DNA of 64,000 bases from Sphingobacterium sp. SGG-5 (lineage in GTDB: Bacteria; Bacteroidota; Bacteroidia; Sphingobacteriales; Sphingobacteriaceae): positions 310,001 through 374,000 of the forward strand of contig NZ_JAAKGO010000003.1 in the NCBI RefSeq assembly GCF_011043525.1. Reading direction: 5' to 3'. A model generated the notes under the pieces. That model was not told the origin of the DNA. It saw only the letters and a list, made by a program, of their open reading frames with translations, and made no database searches. The position numbers and the translations under genes are program-made. Shown here in pieces: positions 15,532-25,397 of this stretch (position 1 is the first letter of the stretch; each line of letters begins with the position of its first letter).

Positions 15532-16012
15532 TTTGATCTTTCGTGGGTATAACTAACTTTTGTTCTTCTTTGACGGTTTCGAGGACAATCGTTGTACGTG
15601 TAGATAGGATACCTTCGATTTTCCCCAAGGTATTGCGCATAAGATCTACTAATCCCGCTGCATCACGGGTTCTTACTTTGATTAAGTACCCGTCATCGCC
15701 TGCGATATCATGCACCTCCTGTACCTCTGGAATATCAGCCAATAGATGACCGATACGTTGCTCACCTATAATATCTGATGTTTTAATAAAGATAAAAGAC
15801 AATAGCGTCTGCTCCAATGCCTGTACATTGATCTTCGCATTGTACTGTAAGATCACTTCTTTTTGTTCGAGTTTTTTTACCCGTTCGAGGATGGCAGAAG
15901 GTGCCATGCGTAAGTCACGCGCAATATCGGCATTGTTCGTTCGGGCATTATTTTGCAGAATGCGCAGGATCTGATAATCGATATGATCTAAATTGATATC
16001 TATTTCTTTCAT
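15518..16012 (-). CDS. Lrp/AsnC-family transcriptional regulator
   Basis: 164 residues. The N-terminal winged helix (LDHIDYQILRILQNNARTNN, then IARDLRMAPSAILERVKKLE) is followed by the RAM effector-binding domain with the GDDGYLIKV core at about 105-113. Family members are octameric regulators that sense amino acids. It overlaps the EamA transporter gene by 14 nt. The promoter contains an ATTATG/CATAAT dyad that may be its own binding site. Confidence 0.93.
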   Translation of the reverse strand: MKEIDINLDHIDYQILRILQNNARTNNADIARDLRMAPSAILERVKKLEQKEVILQYNAKINVQALEQTLLSFIFIKTSDIIGEQRIGHLLADIPEVQEVHDIAGDDGYLIKVRTRDAAGLVDLMRNTLGKIEGILSTRTTIVLETVKEEQKLVIPTKDQNASK

Positions 16013-16019
16013 AATTCTG

Positions 16020-16050
16020 CAAAATTAATATAATTATGAATATTGTTCAA
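16020..16050 (-). promoter_or_regulatory. Promoter of the Lrp-type gene
   Basis: On the minus strand, TTG (16050-16048), a 20-nt spacer and TAATTTTG (16027-16020) fit the Bacteroidota consensus. The -7 element ends 7 nt before the ATG, so the leader is very short. Confidence 0.55.
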
Positions 16051-16056
16051 CATAAT
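16033..16056. promoter_or_regulatory. Candidate Lrp autoregulatory dyad
   Basis: ATTATG-N12-CATAAT spans the -33 box and the spacer of the regulator's promoter. AT-rich dyads of this sort are typical of Lrp/AsnC sites; the assignment is by position only. Confidence 0.35.
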
Positions 16057-16224
16057 AGTGTAAAATACGAATATTATTCTGATATAAGTGTGTGGAATTC
16101 GTGTTGATTTAAGTAAGGGTCATTTTGACTATGGTAGTATTTTATGGATAATATAAAATATTGGATCGGAGTATCACAAATGCTAAAATTAATGGTTAGT
16201 TTTGTTGCTTTCAATCTAATCAAT

Positions 16225-19143
16225 ATGTCAGCGACCTTAGATAAACTATCGTCAACGTTAGCAGGTAAACTCTATTTTGATCCCCATAATCCAAAGCATA
16301 AGGCTAATCTCATTGCTTATTCTTCTGATGCCTCTGTATACCAGGAAGAACCTTTAGCCGTTGCTATTCCATACCATAAAGAAGACTTATTGCAACTTGT
16401 AGCTTATGCCAACAAAGAGGGTATAACCTTAATTCCGCGCACGGCCGGCACATCACTTGCAGGGCAGGTCGTAGGTCGTGGAATGGTTGTCGACGTTTCG
16501 AAACATTTTAATCAGATTATTGAGCTGAATGTAGAGGAACAGTGGGTGAAGGTGCAGCCCGGTGTCATTCGGGATGATCTGAATGCTTATCTAAAATCCT
16601 ATGGCTTGATGTTCGGCCCAGAAACCTCCACCGCGAGCCGGGCCATGGTCGGGGGGATGATCGGTAATAATTCTTCGGGATTGCATTCCATTGTTTGGGG
16701 AGATACCCGCCAAAATCTCATTTCGGCCCAGGTGATACTCGACGATGGTTCGGAGGTCCTCTTTGAAGCACTTGATCCGCAGGCATTGTTTGCGAAGCTG
16801 GCTAAGAATGACCGGGAAGGCGAGATTTACCGCGCATTGAATACGTTGGTTACAGACGACGAGAATCGGCGTGTCATACAATCGGGTTATCCCAAAAAGA
16901 ATATTACCCGGCGTAATACGGGGTATGCTTTGGATATCCTTGCGGAGGATATGAACGCATTTAATCTATGTCATATTCTGGCGGGTTCTGAGGGAACCTT
17001 GGGATTCATTACAGAAGCGAAGCTTAAACTAAGACCGCTGCCGCCGAAAGAGATCGGACTATTGTGTATTCATTTTTCGGATATGGTCGAATGTATGCAT
17101 GGCAATGTCGTTGCTTTATCACATCGGCCCGAGGCATCGGAGTTGGTCGACAAATATATATTGGACTTTACGAAAGGTCATCCGACTTATCAGTACAACC
17201 GTTTCTTTATTGAGGGAGATCCGCAGGCCCTCCTTATGGTAGAGTTTCGTGCGGATACGGTGGAGGAGATAACCGCAAAAGCTTCTGCCTTGAAAGCTGA
17301 CCTCATAGCCCGAGGATTGGGATATGCCTATCCTTGGATAACCGGCGCAAAAGAGACTGCATTAGTTTGGGATGTGCGGAAGGCTGGGTTGGGGTTAATA
17401 CGTAACCTTCCGGGAGATCGGCAACCGGTTAACCTCATTGAAGATTGTGCAATAGACCCGTCAGATCTGCCCAATTATGTGGCCGATATACAACAACTAT
17501 TACGCGACGAAGATGTACATGCTTCTTATTATGCACATGCCGGGGCAGGGGAATTGCATATCGAACCTTTTATTAATCTGAAGACTGCGGAAGGCAAACA
17601 GCAATTCCGTTCTATTCTCGAAAAGACGACGGACATTGTACTGAAATATAACGGTTCACTGAGTGGCGAGCATGGTGACGGCCGGTTGCGTGGCGAGTTT
17701 ATCGGGAAGGTGCTCGGCGAACGAGTCTACGCACTGTTGCAACAGGTGAAAGCGATATTTGATCCCAAAGGGGTATTTAATGCGGGTAAGATTGTCGATA
17801 CACCGCCCATGGACACCTCGTTGCGCTACGATCAGGTGACAGATGGAAAGACGATTCAGACTTATTTTGATTTTACAAAAGAGGAAAGCATATTGCGGCT
17901 TGCCGAAAAATGTTCAGGCTCTGGCGATTGTCGTAAAACAGAAGTCACTGGTGGTACGATGTGCCCGTCTTTTATGGCTACACGTGATGAAAAGGATACG
18001 ACAAGGGCGCGTGCGAATATGTTACGTCAGTTTTTGACGAACTCCACCAAGCAGAACCGCTTTGACCATGAAGAAATCAAAGAAGTGATGGATTTGTGTT
18101 TGAGCTGTAAGGGTTGTAAGACGGAATGTCCGTCGAGTGTCGATGTGGCAAAAATGAAAGCCGAGTTCCTGCAGCATTATTATGATGCGAATGGTGCACC
18201 GTTCCGATCGAAACTGATTGCAAATTTTACGAAATCACAACAGCTGGGGTCTCTCGTTGCTCCGTTGTACAATTTTTTTGCACAGAATCCGGTATTCTCC
18301 ACGTTGATCAAAAGAATCGTTGGTTTTGCACCTCAGCGTTCTTTACCGAAGGTGCACCATACCACGGTCAGAAAATGGTACGCGAAACAGCAGCAGATTG
18401 GAGATTTTAAGAAAAAAGTATACCTCTTTTGTGATGAGTTTACAAATTACAATGATACAGCAATCGGAATAACGGCCATAAAATTGTTGAACGCGTTGGG
18501 CTATCAGGTCATCATACCTGAACATGCCGAAAGTGGACGAACATATCTGTCTAAAGGCTTCGTCAAGGAAGCGATGAAGTTGGCTGACCGGAATGTTCGT
18601 GCATTGAGCCCACTAATCACGGAAGATACGCCATTGATCGGGATAGAACCTTCAGCTATTCTAACATTTAGAGATGAATACCTAACGTTGACGGATAAGG
18701 CACTTCGGGATGATGCTCAGCGGTTGGCAAAATATTCGTTTTTGATTGATGAGTTTATCGTGCAGGAGATAGCCAAAGGAAATATCCGGGAAGAACAGTT
18801 TACACAGGAGAGCAAGCATATTAAACTACACGGACATTGTTATCAAAAAGCCTTTCATTTGGTTGGATTCACGGAGAAGATGTTGTCGTTTCCGACAAAT
18901 TACAAAGTGGAGGTTATTCCATCGGGCTGTTGTGGTATGGCGGGATCCTTTGGGTATGAGAAGGAGCATTACGACGTCTCCATGAAAGTAGCCGAACTGG
19001 TTTTGTTACCAAATTTGCGGCAAACTGACCAGGAGACGGTTGTGGCAGCAGGAGGTACTTCTTGCCGCCATCAGATCAAGGATGGTTTAGGGCGAATGTC
19101 GTTCCATCCGGCAGAAATTTTATATCATGCACTTGCCAAATAA
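16225..19143 (+). CDS. FAD-linked oxidase / Fe-S oxidoreductase fusion (GlcD-GlpC type, D-lactate dehydrogenase-like)
   Basis: 972 residues from the ATG at 16225 (MSATLDKLS); a -7-like TAGTTTTG at 16197-16204 argues against the upstream ATG at 16144. The N-terminal half is an FAD_binding_4 PCMH domain (PRTAGTSLAGQVVG, ASRAMVGGMIGNNSSG) followed by an FAD-oxidase C domain. Two ferredoxin-type cysteine clusters come next, CSGSGDCRKT...MCPSF and CLSCKGCKTECPS. A CCG domain (GHCYQKAFH, SGCCGMAGSFGYE) ends the protein. It probably oxidises D-lactate or a similar 2-hydroxy acid and passes electrons to the quinone pool. Confidence 0.88.
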   Translation: MSATLDKLSSTLAGKLYFDPHNPKHKANLIAYSSDASVYQEEPLAVAIPYHKEDLLQLVAYANKEGITLIPRTAGTSLAGQVVGRGMVVDVSKHFNQIIELNVEEQWVKVQPGVIRDDLNAYLKSYGLMFGPETSTASRAMVGGMIGNNSSGLHSIVWGDTRQNLISAQVILDDGSEVLFEALDPQALFAKLAKNDREGEIYRALNTLVTDDENRRVIQSGYPKKNITRRNTGYALDILAEDMNAFNLCHILAGSEGTLGFITEAKLKLRPLPPKEIGLLCIHFSDMVECMHGNVVALSHRPEASELVDKYILDFTKGHPTYQYNRFFIEGDPQALLMVEFRADTVEEITAKASALKADLIARGLGYAYPWITGAKETALVWDVRKAGLGLIRNLPGDRQPVNLIEDCAIDPSDLPNYVADIQQLLRDEDVHASYYAHAGAGELHIEPFINLKTAEGKQQFRSILEKTTDIVLKYNGSLSGEHGDGRLRGEFIGKVLGERVYALLQQVKAIFDPKGVFNAGKIVDTPPMDTSLRYDQVTDGKTIQTYFDFTKEESILRLAEKCSGSGDCRKTEVTGGTMCPSFMATRDEKDTTRARANMLRQFLTNSTKQNRFDHEEIKEVMDLCLSCKGCKTECPSSVDVAKMKAEFLQHYYDANGAPFRSKLIANFTKSQQLGSLVAPLYNFFAQNPVFSTLIKRIVGFAPQRSLPKVHHTTVRKWYAKQQQIGDFKKKVYLFCDEFTNYNDTAIGITAIKLLNALGYQVIIPEHAESGRTYLSKGFVKEAMKLADRNVRALSPLITEDTPLIGIEPSAILTFRDEYLTLTDKALRDDAQRLAKYSFLIDEFIVQEIAKGNIREEQFTQESKHIKLHGHCYQKAFHLVGFTEKMLSFPTNYKVEVIPSGCCGMAGSFGYEKEHYDVSMKVAELVLLPNLRQTDQETVVAAGGTSCRHQIKDGLGRMSFHPAEILYHALAK

Positions 19144-19187
19144 AAATGTTATATTCGATGGTTGTTTTACATTTAAAACTATAAACC

Positions 19188-19817
19188 ATGAAATTAAGAA
19201 AAACAGTATTGGGGTTGGCATTGGGAGCCGTTGTATTATACGGTTGCCAGAATAGTTCCACGAAGACAGGTGCTGCCGATAAACAGACACCGTCCATAGA
19301 GAAATTAACAAACTATCCTGAGGCGGATAAGCAACAGCTTTTTTTCCGGATGGTGGATGAGGTGCAGACCGATTCGTCCGTGATATATACCGTAAAGTCG
19401 ACTTTTGAGGATGATACCGTTGGGTTAAAAGTAGAAGTGCTAAAAAACATTCAGCCCGGAATCAATGGTTCGGGGCAAGTAGATACCGACAAAGGGTTTG
19501 TCACAGGCGCTATTAAGTTGTCTTCAGCCGGGGAGATGTCCGATAATTTTGTAGAAGCACTCGGAAAAATGTTTAAACTCCCTAGCGAGGGAAAAATGAC
19601 TTCTGCCGCGTTGCTACCTACCGTTTTTTCTTCGAACAAAGATAGTGTTGATCTGAGTAAAAATGGTACGTATAGCTTTAAATTATTTTTTGAAAACCAG
19701 CAAGGCGAACCTGCAGAAGTGTTTGCCAACTTAGATACGTACCGTAAATCTTTCGAAATGTCCGAAAAAGATTCGACGTTTCGTGTACAGTTGTTATCCG
19801 CTTTTGAGGGAAGGTAA
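19188..19817 (+). CDS. Hypothetical lipoprotein
   Basis: 209 residues. The signal peptide ends at the lipobox LYGC (Cys20). The mature protein is a single domain with alternating strands, including LKVEVLKNIQPGINGSGQV, and no motif I recognise. It starts 44 nt after the large FAD/Fe-S gene and could be read from the same transcript. It is most likely an outer- or inner-membrane anchored periplasmic protein of unknown role. Confidence 0.75.
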   Translation: MKLRKTVLGLALGAVVLYGCQNSSTKTGAADKQTPSIEKLTNYPEADKQQLFFRMVDEVQTDSSVIYTVKSTFEDDTVGLKVEVLKNIQPGINGSGQVDTDKGFVTGAIKLSSAGEMSDNFVEALGKMFKLPSEGKMTSAALLPTVFSSNKDSVDLSKNGTYSFKLFFENQQGEPAEVFANLDTYRKSFEMSEKDSTFRVQLLSAFEGR

Positions 19818-19939
19818 GCTAAACTAAACTTCGTATACGTATATTCTTTATTGGAGTCTATAGAATAAAATCCTTATTTTTACACGCAAAGTAGTAAGTA
19901 TTTTAACGCAAATTTGATCAATAAATGATATTTATACGT

Positions 19940-20749
19940 ATGAAACATTTGTTTGGCAGTTTATTTTTACTGTTAATTGCAAGCCTATCGTTTGCAGCAA
20001 AGGTAGACACCGTAGAAGTCTATTCTGCTGCCATGAAAAAGAAAATAAAGACCGTTGTCATATCCCCGGAGAACAACAGTACCGACCGTATTCCGACTTT
20101 GTATTTGCTCCATGGTTTTGGAGGGAATTATTCCAACTGGGTGTTACGCGCACCTCATATCAAAAATTTGGTTGATCAATATAACTATAGAGTCGTGTGT
20201 CCTGACGGTGGGCATGGGAGCTGGTACTGGGATATTCCAGGCAATGCGGACTGGCAATACGAGACGTTTGTCAGCAAGGAACTTATTTCTTTCGTGGAAC
20301 AAAATTACCCAGCGCGTCAGGATCGGAACGGCCGAGCGATTGCCGGATTAAGTATGGGTGGACATGGCGCATTGTATCTGGCTATTAATCACCAAGATAC
20401 CTATGGTGCAGCTGGGAGTACAGCAGGTGGTGTGGATATTCGGCCTTTTCCGAATAACTGGGATATGGCCAAAAGACTGGGCCCTTATAGTGCTAATAAA
20501 TCCATCTGGGAATCGCATACTGTCATGGAGCTGCTGCATCTTATCGAACCGAAGCAGTTAAAATTATTTATCGATTGTGGTACGGATGATTTCTTTTATG
20601 CCGTAAATCAAGAACTTCATAAAAAGTTGACTTATATGAATGTTCCGCATGCTTTTATGAGTATGCCGGGTAAACATAATTGGGACTATTGGAGACAATC
20701 TATCGTGTTTCAAATGGCCTTTTTTAATGATTTTTTTCATACTTCGTAG
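19940..20749 (+). CDS. Secreted alpha/beta-hydrolase esterase (esterase D-like)
   Basis: 269 residues from the ATG at 19940, which begins a clean signal peptide (MKHLFGSLFLLLIASLSFAA). The putative-esterase fold is clear: LYLLHGFGGNYSNW oxyanion region, nucleophile Ser in GLSMGGHGA, acid in FIDCGTDDFF, and histidine in PGKHNWDYW. Relatives include S-formylglutathione hydrolase and feruloyl or acetyl esterases. With a signal peptide, a periplasmic ester-cleaving role is more likely. The TonB receptor gene starts 18 nt later. Confidence 0.88.
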   Translation: MKHLFGSLFLLLIASLSFAAKVDTVEVYSAAMKKKIKTVVISPENNSTDRIPTLYLLHGFGGNYSNWVLRAPHIKNLVDQYNYRVVCPDGGHGSWYWDIPGNADWQYETFVSKELISFVEQNYPARQDRNGRAIAGLSMGGHGALYLAINHQDTYGAAGSTAGGVDIRPFPNNWDMAKRLGPYSANKSIWESHTVMELLHLIEPKQLKLFIDCGTDDFFYAVNQELHKKLTYMNVPHAFMSMPGKHNWDYWRQSIVFQMAFFNDFFHTS

Positions 20750-20767
20750 TATGCGGATGAGGCTCTC

Positions 20768-23086
20768 ATGAGGTTGTTTCTCTTTTTTCTTTTTCTAATC
20801 TGTCATGGGACTACAGCGTTTGGTCAATCGCCTGTTCCTATTAGCGGGTATGTCAAAAGTGCCAGAAGCGGTGAGCTGTTGATAGGTGCTACTGTTGAGG
20901 CCGTAGGCGCTTCTATTAAAGTCAGTAGCAACAACTATGGTTATTTTGTGCTGGAGGTGCCTCCTTCGAGCAAGATGCTACGTGTGGGGTATTTAGGTTA
21001 TGAAGACAAATTCGTACAGATCGACAGCATCAAAGCGAATCGCTTAAATATTGAGCTCATACCCTTGGACAATTTATTGGAGGAAGTAGTCGTCTCCGGA
21101 AAAAAGGAAAACACCAATGTGTCAAGTCCGCAGATGGGTGCTTTGGCTTTTACTATGGAGGAGGTGAAAAATATTCCTGTAGTGTTTGGGGAGAAAGATA
21201 TATTGAAAACTATTCAACTGTTGCCCGGTGTGGGGAAAGGGGGAGAGGGCTCTTCTAATTTCTATGTCAGAGGTGGTGGAGGTGACCAAAATCTGATTTT
21301 GCTGGATGAAGCGACAGTCTACAATGCTTCCCATCTCATGGGCTTTTTTTCAACATTCAATTCGGATGCGATTAAGGAAATGGAGCTGTTTAAAGGAGGG
21401 ATACCGGCACAGTATGGTGGACGGATATCTTCTGTTATTGATATCCACATGATGGATGGAAATAACAAGCGATTTGCAGCTGAGGGCGGTGTAGGTCTGA
21501 TTGCTTCTAGACTGAAGTTGGAAGCGCCTATTGTTAAAGATAAAAGCTCTTTCATGATCAGTGGAAGGAGAACCTATGCTGACCTATTTCTGAAGCTTTC
21601 ATCGGATGAAACGGTCAACCAAAGTAAGTTGTATTTCTACGATCTGAACGCGAAGATGAATTACCGCTTTGATGATAAAAATACCCTTTATCTGTCGGGG
21701 TATTTCGGAAAGGATGACTTGGGGTATGGCGATCTATTCAGTTTTGACTGGGGAAATGCAACGGCTACAGCGCGTTGGAATCGTGTCATTAATGACAAAC
21801 TGTTTAGCAACACTTCATTGATTTATAGTGATTTTACCTATCATGTCGATGTATCCAGTGATGAAAGTGTTTTCCAGATAGCCTCTAAGATCGAAAACTT
21901 TAATCTGAAGGAAGATCTGACCTATTATGTCAACAATACGAACAAGATCCGTTTTGGTTTCGACGTTTTAAAACAACGCGTATCTCCCGCGAGTATAAAT
22001 ACCGAAGGCAATTCGTCCGTCAACTCGGTTGATATAGAAGCGCGTCAAGGCATCGAATTAGCCGCTTATGGTTCGCATGAATGGCAGCCGTTGCCGTGGT
22101 TATCGATGATTTATGGCCTGCGGATAACAGATTTTATGGTCGAAGGGCCGGGGACGTTTTATACTTTTGACGAGGAGGGTGATCCTATCGCAGAGCATCG
22201 CCATGATCGGGGGATAATTACCCATCATTTTAATCTTGAACCTCGTCTATCCTTATCGTTGTTATTGGACCGGCAACAAAGTATTAAAGCTTCTTTCAAT
22301 CGAATTACCCAAAACCTGCATCAACTGACGAACACGACTTCCTCTTTACCAACCGATCAATACGTACTAAGTAGTATCAATATCAAACCGCAGTATGCCG
22401 ACCAGGTAGCTTTGGGTTATTTTAGAAATTTCAATTCGAATGCATATGAAATGTCCGCTGAGGCGTTTTATAAATATATGGGCAATCAGATTGATTTTCG
22501 GAATGGAGCAGACTTGCAGGCCAATAAGTTTTTGGAAGGAGAGCTGTTGTTTGGACAAGGGAGGGCATATGGTCTGGAACTGTTCTTACGTAAAGTGAAA
22601 GGAAACTTCAATGGGTGGATAAGCTATACGCTTGCCAAGAGCGAGCGGCAGTTTGGCCAGATCAATGACGGCATGTGGTTTAATGCCCGACAAGATCGGA
22701 CGCATGATATTTCCGTGGTTGGTTTGTATGAACTCAGTAAGAAATGGACGCTGGGCGCTACATTTGTCTATTATACCGGTAATGCCATTACCTTCCCCAG
22801 TGGGAAATATCAGGTTGATGGAAAGACGATGTTCTATTACACCGAACGAAACGGCTACCGTATGCCAGATTACCATCGTTTAGATTTGTCAGCGACCTAT
22901 GAACCACGGAAAAGAGATGGACAGTTCGGTTCCAGTTGGTCCTTCGGGCTATATAATGCATATAATAGGAAGAATGCATATATCATCGATTTTAGGGAAA
23001 ATGAGCATAATCCGAATGCTACTGAGGCCTATAAGGTAGCACTTTTTGGTGTCATTCCGTCGGTGACGTGGAATTTTAAATTTTAA
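20768..23086 (+). CDS. TonB-dependent receptor with carboxypeptidase-like N-terminal domain
   Basis: 772 residues. A signal peptide (MRLFLFFLFLICHGTTAFGQ) precedes a CarboxypepD_reg-like beta sandwich (VPISGYVKSARSGELLIGATVEA). A plug domain follows, with the segment LLPGVGKGGEGSSNFYVRGGG, then a 22-strand outer-membrane barrel ending in the aromatic F-K-F. It has no SusD partner. The adjacent DUF4249 lipoprotein, 4 nt downstream, is the usual companion of this receptor subtype. The cargo is unknown. Confidence 0.9.
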   Translation: MRLFLFFLFLICHGTTAFGQSPVPISGYVKSARSGELLIGATVEAVGASIKVSSNNYGYFVLEVPPSSKMLRVGYLGYEDKFVQIDSIKANRLNIELIPLDNLLEEVVVSGKKENTNVSSPQMGALAFTMEEVKNIPVVFGEKDILKTIQLLPGVGKGGEGSSNFYVRGGGGDQNLILLDEATVYNASHLMGFFSTFNSDAIKEMELFKGGIPAQYGGRISSVIDIHMMDGNNKRFAAEGGVGLIASRLKLEAPIVKDKSSFMISGRRTYADLFLKLSSDETVNQSKLYFYDLNAKMNYRFDDKNTLYLSGYFGKDDLGYGDLFSFDWGNATATARWNRVINDKLFSNTSLIYSDFTYHVDVSSDESVFQIASKIENFNLKEDLTYYVNNTNKIRFGFDVLKQRVSPASINTEGNSSVNSVDIEARQGIELAAYGSHEWQPLPWLSMIYGLRITDFMVEGPGTFYTFDEEGDPIAEHRHDRGIITHHFNLEPRLSLSLLLDRQQSIKASFNRITQNLHQLTNTTSSLPTDQYVLSSINIKPQYADQVALGYFRNFNSNAYEMSAEAFYKYMGNQIDFRNGADLQANKFLEGELLFGQGRAYGLELFLRKVKGNFNGWISYTLAKSERQFGQINDGMWFNARQDRTHDISVVGLYELSKKWTLGATFVYYTGNAITFPSGKYQVDGKTMFYYTERNGYRMPDYHRLDLSATYEPRKRDGQFGSSWSFGLYNAYNRKNAYIIDFRENEHNPNATEAYKVALFGVIPSVTWNFKF

Positions 23087-23090
23087 GGCT

Positions 23091-23894
23091 ATGAGGATTT
23101 CAATGTATTGGTTTTCCGCCTTTGTTTTTTTTGCAATTTCCTGCGAAGAGATCATCCATGTAGATCTGAATACGGGTAATCCGCGTTATGTTATAGAAGC
23201 CGATTTAAACAATCTGTCCAACGAACAGACGATACGCATCTCTCAAACTGTATCGTTTGATAATGACCAGCCAAGTAAACCTGTGGATGAAGCAGAGGTC
23301 ATGGTCATCGGAGACCGAGGTCGGATTTATTCTTTTATTTCGACTGGAGCCGGGAATTATAAAAATATGAATTTTACGCCTACACCGAACAATGATTATC
23401 AGTTGTTGGTGCGAATAGATGGTGAAGAGTTTACGGCCAGAGAGACGATGCGGGAACTGGTTGATGTAGATTCTATAGGTTCCTTGGAAGAAACCATATT
23501 TAACGAAATCAATTATTCGGTGCTTATCAAGTTCTCAGACCCGCCGCATCAGGACAATTATTACAAGTATCTTGTTTCCCTAAATCAACAACCCTTCAAA
23601 TTCTTACAGGCTTTCAGTGATAAATATAATGACGGACTGTATGTTACCCATCAATTATCTGACTTTAATAAACCCTTTGCATTAGGAGATTCTGTTCTCA
23701 TCCGGCGGCAGATGATCAGCAAACCGGTTTATGACTATTGGAATCAGATACAAATGTTGAATCCGGGAAGCGCCGCTCCCGGTAATCCGAAATCGAACAT
23801 CTCTAACGGAGCATTTGGTTACTTCAGCGTGAGTAATACCAAGGAATACGGTATCACCATACGCGAATACACCCCATTAAAGTTGGGAGAATAA
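23091..23894 (+). CDS. DUF4249 lipoprotein, partner of the upstream TonB receptor
   Basis: 267 residues. A short signal peptide ends at a cysteine in FAISCEE, and the family opening IIHVDLNTGNPRYVIEADL follows directly. DUF4249 proteins are encoded next to SusC-like receptors and are thought to act at the outer membrane; their exact role is not established. Its stop codon lies inside the convergent deacetylase gene, with an 18-bp overlap of coding sequence. Confidence 0.85.
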   Translation: MRISMYWFSAFVFFAISCEEIIHVDLNTGNPRYVIEADLNNLSNEQTIRISQTVSFDNDQPSKPVDEAEVMVIGDRGRIYSFISTGAGNYKNMNFTPTPNNDYQLLVRIDGEEFTARETMRELVDVDSIGSLEETIFNEINYSVLIKFSDPPHQDNYYKYLVSLNQQPFKFLQAFSDKYNDGLYVTHQLSDFNKPFALGDSVLIRRQMISKPVYDYWNQIQMLNPGSAAPGNPKSNISNGAFGYFSVSNTKEYGITIREYTPLKLGE

Positions 23895-24485
23895 AAACCC
23901 TTCCTTACGCCATTTATCGAGCGCTAATGGGAGGGCATATTTTAATCGCGGAAAAGCTTTGATGTTGTCGTGAAAAACAATAATCGATCCGTTTGTACTG
24001 TTGTTGATCACATTTTCATAACATTTTTCGGGGGATATGTGTGTATCATAATCGTAAGATAAAACATCGCAGTAAATAATGTCATAGTAGTCATGGAGGT
24101 GACGAAGCTGTCTCCGTTTTGCCTGTAGATATGGGGGACGAAATAAATGTGTGCCCGTAAGTGTGTTGCATTTTTGAATATTGTCATAATAAATCTGATC
24201 CGGATGATGCCATCCACTTAAGTGATTGAACGTGTGATTGCCGATCTGATGTCCCTCACGCTTTATGCGCTCAAAGATATCCGGATATCGCTCAACGTTT
24301 TCGCCTACACAAAAGAAAGTAGCTTTTGCGTCGTATTGTGCGAGCACATCTAATATCCAGGGTGTGATCTCCGGAATAGGCCCGTCATCAAACGTCAGAT
24401 AGAGTACCTTCTCTTTTCGGGACTTATGCCAAGTCACTTGTGGATATATCCAATGCAGAAAAAATGGAGGTTTCACAAAATTCAT
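23877..24485 (-). CDS. Polysaccharide deacetylase (NodB homology, CE4)
   Basis: 202 residues. The NodB domain occupies nearly the whole protein: LTFDDGPIPEITPWIL holds the catalytic Asp and the metal-binding Asp, HTFNHLSGW the metal-binding histidines, and RPPYLQ motif 3. CE4 enzymes remove N-acetyl groups from chitin- or peptidoglycan-like glycans. No clear cleavable signal peptide is seen. The gene overlaps the 3' end of the DUF4249 gene on the opposite strand, and faces a divergent HhH gene 42 bp away. Confidence 0.9.
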   Translation of the reverse strand: MNFVKPPFFLHWIYPQVTWHKSRKEKVLYLTFDDGPIPEITPWILDVLAQYDAKATFFCVGENVERYPDIFERIKREGHQIGNHTFNHLSGWHHPDQIYYDNIQKCNTLTGTHLFRPPYLQAKRRQLRHLHDYYDIIYCDVLSYDYDTHISPEKCYENVINNSTNGSIIVFHDNIKAFPRLKYALPLALDKWRKEGFLFSQL

Positions 24486-24527
24486 CTTGCAATATTAAAT
24501 TTTATTCTGCAAATTTAAATAAATTTC

Positions 24528-25394
24528 ATGAAAAGATTTTTTACCTATTTCGGATTTACCAAAGCGGAGAGAAGAGGTTTTTCTGTTCTTGTTCTGCTGA
24601 TTTTTAGCATGTTTCTTCTTTCTGCGGGGTATGGCTATTTGAAAAAAGAACGGGCGATGACCTACAGGCTCGTTTATTTGGAAAATAATGTGGAAGAAAC
24701 TCCCAGCTTGACAGCGTTTGATCCGAATAACCTCGCTGTTGAACAATGGAAGGATATGGGCTTTTCAGAAAAGCAGATTGCAGTCATTAAAAATTACGAA
24801 GCCAAGGGAGGAAAGTTTTATAAAAAAGAAGATGTGGCTAAAATATATTCCATATCGAACGAAGAGTATGCCCGGATTGAACCCTATATCGTGATTAAAG
24901 GAGAGAATAAGGAGCGACCTATGGTGTATAGGAAATCTGCTGCTCAGAAGAAAGATCAAAAAGAGAAGAAAAAGCGGATAAAAGAAATTGTACATATCGA
25001 ACGGATTGATATTAACGGATCAGACACGACAGATCTAAAAACACTCCGAGGTATAGGGTCCGTGTTGGCAAAACGTGTTGTGAAATACCGTGATGCTTTA
25101 GGTGGGTTTCATGCCATATCTCAGATTGGAGAGGTGTATGGCATCTCTGAAGAGGTTTTTCAGATGATCCGACCGCAGCTCCAAGTAGGCGAAAACGGGG
25201 TGAAAAAGTTGCATCTGAATACGTGCACAAAACAACAGTTGGCCCGGCATCCCTATATTTCTTATAAGCAGGCTTCTCTTCTTGTTAATTACAGGACGCA
25301 ACACGGACCGTTTGCCGATTTGGAAGATTTGCAAAATATTTCTGTGCTTGGTGATGATTTTTTTCGTAAAATTGAGCCTTATATTCAATTTTAA
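24528..25394 (+). CDS. Helix-hairpin-helix protein, ComEA-like, membrane-anchored
   Basis: 288 residues. One N-terminal membrane helix (GFSVLVLLIFSMFLLSAGYG) anchors the protein. The remainder has HhH units: LAVEQWKDMGFSEKQIAVI, the canonical INGSDTTDLKTLRGIGSVLAKRVVKYRDALGGF, and ARHPYISYKQASLLVNYR. This resembles ComEA-type DNA-binding proteins used in DNA uptake, but longer versions of unclear role are common in Bacteroidota. apt follows 3 nt after its stop. Confidence 0.85.
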   Translation: MKRFFTYFGFTKAERRGFSVLVLLIFSMFLLSAGYGYLKKERAMTYRLVYLENNVEETPSLTAFDPNNLAVEQWKDMGFSEKQIAVIKNYEAKGGKFYKKEDVAKIYSISNEEYARIEPYIVIKGENKERPMVYRKSAAQKKDQKEKKKRIKEIVHIERIDINGSDTTDLKTLRGIGSVLAKRVVKYRDALGGFHAISQIGEVYGISEEVFQMIRPQLQVGENGVKKLHLNTCTKQQLARHPYISYKQASLLVNYRTQHGPFADLEDLQNISVLGDDFFRKIEPYIQF

Positions 25395-25397
25395 TAG

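Noticed and set aside
19842..19867. TATTCT/AGAATA hairpin after the lipoprotein gene
   Set aside because: Short, AT-rich, mismatched and without a T run; not distinguishable from chance.
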